A stretch of 22,893 nucleotides of DNA from a virus, in IMG/VR virus record IMGVR_UViG_3300042691_004105, positions 1 through 22,893 of that record. One strand, 5' to 3'. The notes beneath the pieces were generated by a model. The model was not told the DNA's origin. It saw only the letters and a list, made by a program, of their open reading frames with translations, and did no database searches. Below are positions 12,434 to 19,416 of the stretch, piece by piece. Made by a program: the position numbers and the translations under genes. Positions within the stretch are counted from its first letter, which is position 1. Each line of letters begins with the position of its first letter.

Positions 12434-13623
12434 TGGCAGCACTATCAGGTCGTGTGACAGCTTCTAAAGCTGATCTTTTAAGATTTAATAATGATAATGC
12501 TGGAACTGGCGTAACTGGCTCTTTTCAGACTGTATATGATGGCGCTGGTAATGCTACAGGCTATAAGGTAAGTACAGCTGGGGTAGTTTCAGGTAATCTG
12601 CAATTAACTGCAAATACACTGACTACTACAACGGGTGCTTTGACCGTTAAAGGGTTTAATAATGCTCTGACTCTAGGCACAACAGCCGGTACTACAACCA
12701 TTAATGGCGTAGTTACAATAGCGGAAGCAGTTACATTTTCTAGTACTATTACTGCTGTTGATCTTAATGCATCAGGGACAATTAAGTGTCCGACAGTTAC
12801 TACAGCATCCGGAGCATTGACTCTTACTGGATTTAACAACAATGTGACTCTAGGTACAGTAGGCGGAGCCACTACTATTAATGGTACTACTACTTTCAGT
12901 GGTACGGCATCATTTACTAGTCTTTCAGTATCTGGTACTTTGACTGTAGCTACTCTTGCAGCAACCACACTAGGTACTCCAGGGGCAGGTGTTTTAACTA
13001 ACTGTACCGGACTTCCTATTTCTTCTGGGGTAACCGGATTAGCTGCGGGTATTAGTACTTTTTTAACAACTCCTAGCAGCGCTAATTTAAGAACAGCTGT
13101 TACAGATGAAACTGGTACAGGCAGTCTTGTATTTGCCACTTCTCCCACTTTAGTGACTCCGACTTTAGGTGTTGCATCAGCTACAAGCATTAACTTCGGT
13201 GGTGGGGCGTTAGGTAACTATATACCATGGACGTCTTATACTCCTACGGTTACATCGAGCGTGGGGGGTGATACCATCCCTGTATATACGACTAACTCAG
13301 GTCTTTATACTCGTATAGGGGACACTGTCTTTGTCCAAGTGTTTTTGACTGGGGATGGTGGTGCGGAAGGTAATGGATCAGGGGATCTACGTATAGCTTT
13401 ACCCGTAGCGGTCGGAGCTAGTGACTTAGGAATACTCCGTGGTAATGGTATCCGTCTAAATAATGCTACTTACTACACTATCTTAGCTAACCCCGTAGTA
13501 GGTCAAAGCTATTTCAGACTATTCTATATAGACCCAGCTACTAATACTCAAAACATTATTACACCGACTTTACAGAATAATACTACAAGAACTATTCAAA
13601 TTTCCTTCTTTTACCGAGTATAG
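12433..13623 (+). CDS. Repeat-containing tail or head fibre protein
   Basis: This 396-residue protein has a fibre architecture. Residues 66-95 and 124-154 are two copies of a repeat on the pattern T.GALT..GFNN..TLGT..G.TTINGT.T, about 59 residues apart. They are followed by beta-prone repeats and the linker motif GLPISSGVTGLAAGISTFLT (193-212). The DETGTGSLVFATSPTLVTP segment (225-243) is very common in phage fibre proteins. A distinct C-terminal domain begins at YIPWTSYTPTVT (263-274), includes GLYTRIGDTVFVQV (290-303), and may be the receptor-facing or trimer-tip part. It likely forms a trimeric beta-structured fibre. Receptor unknown. Confidence 0.82.
   Translation: MAALSGRVTASKADLLRFNNDNAGTGVTGSFQTVYDGAGNATGYKVSTAGVVSGNLQLTANTLTTTTGALTVKGFNNALTLGTTAGTTTINGVVTIAEAVTFSSTITAVDLNASGTIKCPTVTTASGALTLTGFNNNVTLGTVGGATTINGTTTFSGTASFTSLSVSGTLTVATLAATTLGTPGAGVLTNCTGLPISSGVTGLAAGISTFLTTPSSANLRTAVTDETGTGSLVFATSPTLVTPTLGVASATSINFGGGALGNYIPWTSYTPTVTSSVGGDTIPVYTTNSGLYTRIGDTVFVQVFLTGDGGAEGNGSGDLRIALPVAVGASDLGILRGNGIRLNNATYYTILANPVVGQSYFRLFYIDPATNTQNIITPTLQNNTTRTIQISFFYRV
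12628..12894 (+). repeat. Two-copy GFNN/TTING repeat in the fibre gene
   Basis: The units at 12628-12717 and 12802-12894 encode residues 66-95 and 124-154 of the fibre. They share the pattern GAL-T-x2-GFNN-x2-TLGT-x2-G-x-TTING. The spacer between them differs. Both units preserve the reading frame, consistent with internal duplication of a beta-helical fibre element. Confidence 0.75.
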
Positions 13624-13624
13624 A

Positions 13625-13954
13625 ATGTCTGATAATTATTTTAAAAAGGGTTCTTATAACGTAACGTGTGCTACATGTGCAAGTACACGCAAAAGAGAAA
13701 TGGTTCGCAAGAATCGTAATGGTCTACTTTGCTGTATTGACAGGGATTGTCATGAAATGAAACACCCATTAGAAAAGCCACAATTAATGATTGGGGCTGA
13801 TGATAAACCTGTATCACAAGCTCAAATCTATAAGTTTGAAAATCTAGCTGTGGACTTTGGAACTACCCTATGGGATGACACAGACTTAGACTGGAATGAT
13901 ACAACGTGGTACTGGGATGACTCCACTAACATATATGGTAATGAGATAGAATAA
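13625..13954 (+). CDS. Small cysteine-rich phage protein with an acidic tail
   Basis: This 109-residue protein resembles a widespread phage family of unknown function with the layout YFxxGxxNVxCxxC...R...GLxxCxxDxxxxxHP. Here DNYFKKGSYNVTCATC (3-18) gives C15 and C18. RNGLLCCIDRDCHEMKHP (31-48) gives C36, C37 and C42, plus H43 and H47 as potential zinc ligands. The C-terminal half has a Trp/Asp-rich stretch (LWDDTDLDWNDTTWYWDDS, about 82-100), which is acidic. Position directly before the gp4-like adaptor is common for this family. It is probably zinc-binding; the role in head-tail joining is only suggested by context. It overlaps the next ATG (TAATG). Confidence 0.75.
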   Translation: MSDNYFKKGSYNVTCATCASTRKREMVRKNRNGLLCCIDRDCHEMKHPLEKPQLMIGADDKPVSQAQIYKFENLAVDFGTTLWDDTDLDWNDTTWYWDDSTNIYGNEIE

Positions 13955-14895
13955 TGACAACATCAAATAGTTATGACTATAATCAAACTGCTTTACAGAT
14001 TATTACCGATGCCCTAACAAGGCTAGGGGTTGTAAGGCCTGGTGGCACTGTTCCTACGGCTGATTTAAACCTCTGTCTAACAATCCTAAATAAAATTGTT
14101 AAACACTGGCAAAAGATAGGTATTCATGTCTGGGCTGAAGAAGAAGGTACGTTATTCTTGACTTCAGGAACAGATAAATACACTATAACTGGTAGTGGAA
14201 ATATAGCCGGAGATAACGTAGTAGAAACTGAATTGACCGCGTCAGCTTCAGGAACTTCAGCTACAGTCACAAGCACCACAGGTATGACTGCAAATGATCA
14301 AATTGGTATTGAACTAGATGATGGAACAAGACAGTGGATGACTATTACTTCAGTAGATAGTACAACGTCAGTAACTTTAAGTACTTCTATTGTAGGTACT
14401 GCAAGTTCAGGGAATACCATATTTACGTATACTACCGAATCGAATAAACCCCTAAATGTAAGTTCTTGCCGGTTTAGGAATAGCTCAGGCATTGATATTC
14501 CAGTCAAAATGCTTGGCCGTGATGAATTTATGCTACTAAGTGACAAGACGCAAGAAGGGTCAACTGTTACACAATGTTTCTTTGACGCTTCTAGATCTAC
14601 GGGTATTTTTTATATTTGGCCAGTTATGACTGATTGTGTCGGCAGGTTAAAATTCTCTTATAGCAGACAAATCCAAGATTTTGATGCTAGTTCTAATAAT
14701 CCAGACTTTCCAGCTGAATGGCTCGAAACACTCACACTAACGCTTGCAGCTAAAGCAGCGCCTATTTACCGTATAAAGCCTCGAGATATTGAGACTATTT
14801 TAGCTGATGCCCAAAGAAGTCTGTTAGACATGCAATTAAATGATATTAATAATGGCAGCATCCAAGTATGTCCACAAGATAAGGATTCATACTAA
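13954..14895 (+). CDS. Head-tail adaptor, P22 gp4-like, with a beta insertion
   Basis: This 313-residue neck protein is predicted to sit under the portal and close the head. N-terminal helices (YNQTALQIITDALTRLGVV, 9-27; LNLCLTILNKIVKHWQKIG, 38-56) and a C-terminal helical region (EWLETLTLTLAAKAAPIYRI, then KPRDIETILADAQRSLLDMQ) fit the adaptor fold. Between them, about residues 91-161 form a Thr/Ser/Val-rich, Ig-like beta segment, which helps explain the larger size than P22 gp4 (166 residues). It precedes the gp10-like gene, matching the P22 order. No peptidoglycan hydrolase residues are obvious. Its stop overlaps the next gene start. Confidence 0.8.
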   Translation: MTTSNSYDYNQTALQIITDALTRLGVVRPGGTVPTADLNLCLTILNKIVKHWQKIGIHVWAEEEGTLFLTSGTDKYTITGSGNIAGDNVVETELTASASGTSATVTSTTGMTANDQIGIELDDGTRQWMTITSVDSTTSVTLSTSIVGTASSGNTIFTYTTESNKPLNVSSCRFRNSSGIDIPVKMLGRDEFMLLSDKTQEGSTVTQCFFDASRSTGIFYIWPVMTDCVGRLKFSYSRQIQDFDASSNNPDFPAEWLETLTLTLAAKAAPIYRIKPRDIETILADAQRSLLDMQLNDINNGSIQVCPQDKDSY

Positions 14896-16322
14896 TGCTA
14901 TTAGATCTCTTAAATCAACATACACCCGGAAGAAGTCCAGATCAAAATAGATCTGAACTGACTAACATGTATCTCGAGGAAGATCAAAGCATTACTCAGG
15001 TTAAAGGTGAGTACAAGCATATTGCTATGCCTACATTTGGCTTAACTTCTTTTTGTTCTACAGGAGAAAGTAATGTCAGAGCTTTGTATACCCATAATAA
15101 TATTTTATACGTTGTGGCTGGAAATAAATTTGGAAGCATTGGCTCAGGAGGGGCTTTTACACAGATAGGTTCTAATCTTTCAACTTCTTCAGGTTTTGCT
15201 AAGATTGTCTCTATCTTTGGTGGTTCTGATACTAATAATCAGTTAGTTATTATTGATGGGACGAATGGGTATTATTACAATGTAACCTCTGGAGTTACTC
15301 AATTTCCTATCACAGATGTGGATTTTCCTCAGACTGCTGTAGATATTACAAACCAAGATGACTATGTAATCTATCAAAAATTAGACTCTGTATCTTTTGG
15401 ATTGTCTAATATTTCAGATGGAGCTACCTATCAAGCCTTAGATTTTGCATCTAAATTTAGACAGCCTGATCGCCTAGTGAGCATTTGCTCGTATAAGGGT
15501 GAACTGTGGTTATGTGGTGAACAGACTACAGAAGTCTGGGTTAACAGCGGTAACGCTAACTTCCCTTTTGAGCGTCGATCAGATATTTTAATAGAAATGG
15601 GTAATGCATCACGCCGATCATTCTTGATTACTGCTACTAAAGCTTTCTGGTTAGCTAAGTCTAAATCAGGTGGGTACGGATTTGTTGTGGCTGATGGTTA
15701 CGAGCCTAAAGTTATTGCAACAAAGGCAATCATGAATAAACTAGATACCTTGTCTACTAAATCTGATTGCATAGGCTATGCCTATGCAAAAGGTGGGCAT
15801 GAATTTATTGACTGGGTCTTCCCAACTGATAATGTCACACTAACTTATGATATTACTACTGACAGCTGGATCAATCGTTCCTCGTACGTTTCTAGTACTT
15901 ATGGTAGATTTTTAGGTAACTGCCATGCTTTCTGTTATGATAAGTCACTTGTTGGAGACTTCAATTCTGGTATAGTGTACATCCAATCAAATACGACTTA
16001 TACCGAAAATAGTACAGCTATTAAACGACAGATTGTTACTCCACATGTATATCAAGAAGGCAAAAGAATTTTTATAAGTCGTTTACAAATAGACGTACAG
16101 ACTAATGTAGGTTCAAACAAGACTTTTACTTTAGAGTTAAGTACTGATAGAGGAAATACTTGGGAAACAGTCGAAACTTTTACAGTCCCTACTAGTGGTG
16201 ATGGTACTTTATATACGACCAGCTTAGGAAGCAGTTATTGCTATACCTTTAGACTGACTACAACAGATGACTTTAATTTTACGGTTTTAGGCTTTCAAGC
16301 CGAAGCCGGTATAAGCTACTAG
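14895..16322 (+). CDS. Tail hub / packaged DNA stabilisation protein, P22 gp10-like
   Basis: This 475-residue protein is almost the same length as P22 gp10 (472), the hexameric hub below gp4 that seals the head and carries the tailspikes and needle. It begins with the family-like opening PGRSPDQNRSELTNMYLEED (11-30). Beta-propeller-like blades follow: NVRALYTHNNILYVVAGNKF, a FGGSDTNNQLVIIDGTNGYY region, LVSICSYKGELWLCGEQTTE, and SRRSFLITATKAFWLAKSK. The C-terminal part (about 350-475) is beta-rich (ISRLQIDVQTNVGSNKTFTL). The ATG overlaps the preceding stop. It likely provides the attachment surface for the next protein. Confidence 0.87.
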   Translation: MLLDLLNQHTPGRSPDQNRSELTNMYLEEDQSITQVKGEYKHIAMPTFGLTSFCSTGESNVRALYTHNNILYVVAGNKFGSIGSGGAFTQIGSNLSTSSGFAKIVSIFGGSDTNNQLVIIDGTNGYYYNVTSGVTQFPITDVDFPQTAVDITNQDDYVIYQKLDSVSFGLSNISDGATYQALDFASKFRQPDRLVSICSYKGELWLCGEQTTEVWVNSGNANFPFERRSDILIEMGNASRRSFLITATKAFWLAKSKSGGYGFVVADGYEPKVIATKAIMNKLDTLSTKSDCIGYAYAKGGHEFIDWVFPTDNVTLTYDITTDSWINRSSYVSSTYGRFLGNCHAFCYDKSLVGDFNSGIVYIQSNTTYTENSTAIKRQIVTPHVYQEGKRIFISRLQIDVQTNVGSNKTFTLELSTDRGNTWETVETFTVPTSGDGTLYTTSLGSSYCYTFRLTTTDDFNFTVLGFQAEAGISY

Positions 16323-16329
16323 GTAATAT

Positions 16330-17400
16330 ATGGCCGTAATTGGTAAAATCCCAGATTCTATTGTTGACCTGAAAACAGGGAAAATGACCGTAGAAGCCCG
16401 TCGTTGGTTTTATGAGATGTTTACCCGTGTAGGTGGGGCTGAGTCAAGCATTGCGCCAGCAGATGCTTTTTATATTTTAGCTAAACCTAACACTACGTTA
16501 ACTAATTCTCAAGACTTAGGCTCTTTAGCTACTGGTTTTGTAAAATCTACGACTACTACAGGTACAGTATCTACACAAGCAGCTATAACCAGCTCTGATA
16601 TGGATGATACTGGAGTCACAGCAGCTAGTTACAGTATCAATGGTGGCGCAAGCTTTGTAGTAGACGCTAAAGGCAGAATCACAGCAGCATATGATACTAC
16701 CATAACTGTAACTGGTACTTCAGGTACAATTGACGTAGCTAATGGCACTACACAAACTCCGACTATCACCATATCCCCTACTTATGCAGGTCAGTCGAGC
16801 ATTACAACTTTAGGTACTATTACTACTGGAGTATGGAATGGTACAGACATAGACTTAGCTAATTATGTGACAGGTAACTTATCAGTAAGTAATCTTAACA
16901 GTGGCACAAATGCCTCTAGCTCCACATATTGGAGAGGTGACGGTACTTGGGTTAATCCTACGCAAACAGTACCATCCTATAGCGTATATTTATCGTCATC
17001 CCAATCAATAAATGACATTACATTTACAAAAGTACAACTAAATACCGAGAACTTTGACACTAACAGTAATTATGATAACGCTACTAATTATAGATTTACT
17101 CCGACTGTAGCTGGTAAATACATTATTACCGTAAAAGCTAGATTTGCTACTATGTCTGCTTCAGGTAAACGTGGGTTCTTATACATCTATAAGAATGGTA
17201 GTTCTTATGCAGCTACAAGTGGTATCACATTTAGTACAGCTCATAACTTGTATCTACATATCTCGGAAGTAATTGATTTTAATGGCTCTACAGACTACGT
17301 TGAGATGTATGTCTGGCATGATAATGGTTCAGCAATAAATGTCGAAGCTACAAATGCCCAAACTACAGTAATGTCTGGATGCAGGCAGCACGGGAGTTAA
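16330..17400 (+). CDS. Tail fibre or needle-knob protein with C1q/TNF-like C-terminus
   Basis: This 356-residue protein occupies the gene 26 (tail needle) position of P22. N-terminal residues 1-40 (GKIPDSIVDLKTGKMTVEAR, then RWFYEMFTRVGG) look like a virion-attachment module common in fibre proteins. The middle has short beta repeats with TITTGVWNGTDIDLANYVTG (163-182) and SGTNASSSTYWRGDGTW (191-207), frequent in fibre shafts. The C-terminal domain (about 215-350) resembles a C1q/TNF jelly roll: NFDTNSNYDN (241-250), YRFTPTVAGKYIITVKARF (254-272), GFLYIYKNGSSY (282-293), VEMYVWHDNG (324-333). Such domains trimerise and often bind ligands. It is less helical than P22 gp26, so needle versus fibre is open. 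Confidence 0.72.
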   Translation: MAVIGKIPDSIVDLKTGKMTVEARRWFYEMFTRVGGAESSIAPADAFYILAKPNTTLTNSQDLGSLATGFVKSTTTTGTVSTQAAITSSDMDDTGVTAASYSINGGASFVVDAKGRITAAYDTTITVTGTSGTIDVANGTTQTPTITISPTYAGQSSITTLGTITTGVWNGTDIDLANYVTGNLSVSNLNSGTNASSSTYWRGDGTWVNPTQTVPSYSVYLSSSQSINDITFTKVQLNTENFDTNSNYDNATNYRFTPTVAGKYIITVKARFATMSASGKRGFLYIYKNGSSYAATSGITFSTAHNLYLHISEVIDFNGSTDYVEMYVWHDNGSAINVEATNAQTTVMSGCRQHGS

Positions 17401-17401
17401 T

Positions 17402-17569
17402 ATGACATTATCAGAAAAGCTTAAGCTTATTTATCCTGAGCTTGACAGTATAACTGATGTATTCTTAGATACGATTATACTCCAAGATGATGGTCAAGGA
17501 GCTTATATCAAAGAATGGAAGTATACTAAGCCACAACCTACACAAGACGAGCTAGACAGTATTATATGA
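17402..17569 (+). CDS. 55-residue tail-fibre-associated protein
   Basis: ATG 17402 opens a 55-codon frame beginning MTLSEKLKLIYPELDSITDV and ending in KPQPTQDELDSII, with TGA at 17567-17569. It has GGGAG upstream at 17392-17396 and its end overlaps the next start as ATGA. The layout, a short helix with YPEL, a central DDGQGAYIKEW motif and a terminal Y.KP.PTQDEL, is typical of small proteins following phage tail fibre genes, sometimes described as XkdW-like or fibre-assembly proteins. It fills what would otherwise be a 165-base gap. Function is unproven. Confidence 0.75.
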   Translation: MTLSEKLKLIYPELDSITDVFLDTIILQDDGQGAYIKEWKYTKPQPTQDELDSII

Positions 17570-17970
17570 TAACTCTATTTAGATCTAAAAATCCAAAGTT
17601 AATACAGAAAGTGTTTGACTTAAATGTGCACCCAGATCATCAGTACATTATAATCTTGTATAAAAACGTATTAGCTGGCATGTATGAATTACAGCCCTTC
17701 ACTAAAGTTACAGCTAACGTACATCTACACATTAAGGATAAATTTAGAAAACTTGGGGTTGCAATTAATAGCTATCCTGTATTTAAGGACTATGTAAGAA
17801 CAATGACCGACTACACTAAGGTATTGGCTTCTATTTCAGCAAACAATATAGCTATGTTGTCAGGTTTAAAGAAAACAGAATTTAAATTATGTGGTTTAAT
17901 CAAGAATGGGATAATAGATCAGAATAGTTATCAAGATTTATTATTATTCGAATTAGAAATAAAGAGGTAA
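17566..17970 (+). CDS. GNAT-like protein, P22 gp14-like position
   Basis: This 134-residue protein has the GNAT acetyltransferase pattern. An N-terminal strand pair (YIIILYKNVLAGMYELQPF, 27-45) is followed by a motif A-like strand and turn NVHLHIKDKFRKLGV (51-65). A helix comes next, then ASISANNIAMLSGLKKTEFK (88-107), and a final strand (LLLFELEIK). The usual Q/R-x-x-G-x-G/A acetyl-CoA loop is degenerate (KFRKLGV), so catalytic activity is doubtful. P22 gene 14 lies in the same place, just upstream of gene 7, and belongs to a phage family described as GNAT-like. A virion assembly role is possible. It is coupled to the previous gene by ATGA. Confidence 0.68.
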   Translation: MITLFRSKNPKLIQKVFDLNVHPDHQYIIILYKNVLAGMYELQPFTKVTANVHLHIKDKFRKLGVAINSYPVFKDYVRTMTDYTKVLASISANNIAMLSGLKKTEFKLCGLIKNGIIDQNSYQDLLLFELEIKR

Positions 17971-17973
17971 TCT

Positions 17974-19416
17974 ATGTCAATGGGTGGTGGTGGACAAACA
18001 GGCGGAACAGTAGTACAATCTACAGCGCCATGGGCTGCAGATCTAGCTGGTCAATACGGGTCGGCTGCTGCTGCACAAGCCGGAGCTGAAGCTTCGGCTT
18101 CTATGCAAGAAGCCATTAAAGCTATTAATACCCAATACGTATCTGCTGCTAAGACTATGCAGCCTTATACGCAAGAAGGTGTACAAGCGTTAAATAAACT
18201 GAATTCTTACTTACAGTTGAATGCATATAACCCAGGTAATGCTCCGACTCTAAAAACTCTTGATGAGCTGAAGAAGGGTATTAATAGTAGTGCAGTCAGA
18301 GACTATATCTTAAATAACTCAATATTGACTCCTACAAGTGGTACTCGTAAAGTAGACTATTACACTCCTACTGATGCCGCATATAACTACTCAGGTGTTG
18401 GCTCTTATGATAATAGATCAGAATTTGCTGTAGCTGATGCTAAAAATGGTGGTAAAGGTAACATCGGGCAGTCTATTGCTGGGTATGATCAAGTAGGTCC
18501 TGGTTACTACGGAAGTGTAACTGGTATTTCTATGAATTTATCCGATAAGATTAAAACTCAACTTGCTCAAGATCAGTTAGATGCGTTAAAACCTCAATAT
18601 GAACTTGATAAGTCAAATTATGATTTTGCTAAGGCTGAGTATGACAAGTACCAAGCACAAGGTCCGATGACAGCTGAGCAGATTGCAAATGATATTACTA
18701 ATCAGCCTGGGTATCAAGCTGAGCTAACTCAAGGTATTGATGCAATTCAAAAAGCTGCCTCGTCTAGAGGTTATGTAGGGTCTGGACGTATATTAAAAGA
18801 ATTAAACTCTTGGGGTCAAAATACGTTAAGTACATACTACGGTAATACATTAAATCGATTAGCTGCATTGGCTGGCTCTGGTCAGCAAGCCGCTACTACT
18901 GTAGCAGGATTAAATGCGAACCAAGGTAATAACTTAGCCTCACTGTACTCCTCATTAGCCGATACTAAAGCAAATGCAACTTTAGCAGGAGCTAAAGCAA
19001 GATCTGAGGCTCTAATTGCGGGTAATCAGCGTTTTGATGTAATCGGCCAGCAGTCAACCGGAGGTGGTGGTATTGGTCAAGCGTTAGGTGCTATTGGTTC
19101 TATTGCGTCAGCATTTTCAGCTAAACATCTAAAAGAAGACTTTAAAACAATTAACACTCAAGATATATTAGATAAGGTAAATCAACTAGATATTGAGAAG
19201 TGGAAGTACAAAGGAATTAACGTCGATCATATCGGACCTTATGCCGGACAGTTTAAAGAAGTCTTCGGTGTAGGTGATGGTCAATCCATTAACCTGATCG
19301 ATGCTGTAGGTATTTCATTAGCAGCTAATCAAGAGTTAACAAAACGACTAAAATACGTGTTAGATAAGGTAGATATGTTAACTACAAAGCTAGAAGCTAG
19401 ACAGGAGACAAAATAA
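17974..19416 (+). CDS. Ejection (DNA transfer) protein, gp7-like position, with S74 chaperone domain
   Basis: This 480-residue, Ala/Gln/Gly-rich protein is probably carried in the head and injected with DNA. It opens MSMGGGGQTGG, then has an Ala-rich helical region (about 20-80), a variable middle, and the conserved-looking QPGYQAELTQGIDAIQKAAS (244-263), continuing RGYVGSGRILKELN (265-278). The C-terminus (about 382-465) looks like an S74 intramolecular chaperone/peptidase domain. SAKHLKED (382-389) matches the S-x-x-x-L-K cleavage motif with S382 and K387. KYKGINVDHIGPYAGQFKEV (411-430) and LIDAVGISLAANQELTKRLK (441-460) follow. S74 domains trimerise phage fibres and then cut themselves off. 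The position before gp20/gp16-like genes matches P22 gene 7. Confidence 0.78.
   Translation: MSMGGGGQTGGTVVQSTAPWAADLAGQYGSAAAAQAGAEASASMQEAIKAINTQYVSAAKTMQPYTQEGVQALNKLNSYLQLNAYNPGNAPTLKTLDELKKGINSSAVRDYILNNSILTPTSGTRKVDYYTPTDAAYNYSGVGSYDNRSEFAVADAKNGGKGNIGQSIAGYDQVGPGYYGSVTGISMNLSDKIKTQLAQDQLDALKPQYELDKSNYDFAKAEYDKYQAQGPMTAEQIANDITNQPGYQAELTQGIDAIQKAASSRGYVGSGRILKELNSWGQNTLSTYYGNTLNRLAALAGSGQQAATTVAGLNANQGNNLASLYSSLADTKANATLAGAKARSEALIAGNQRFDVIGQQSTGGGGIGQALGAIGSIASAFSAKHLKEDFKTINTQDILDKVNQLDIEKWKYKGINVDHIGPYAGQFKEVFGVGDGQSINLIDAVGISLAANQELTKRLKYVLDKVDMLTTKLEARQETK

Noticed and set aside
12561-13190. 209-residue antisense open frame opposite the fibre gene
   Set aside because: It lies fully opposite a gene with clear fibre motifs and arises from the Thr/Gly/Ala codon bias of that gene; no ribosome binding site or protein pattern supports it.
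17442-17475. TTGACA hexamer as a sigma-70 -35 box
   Set aside because: It lies inside the 55-codon gene and no convincing -10 element follows at 16-18 bases.
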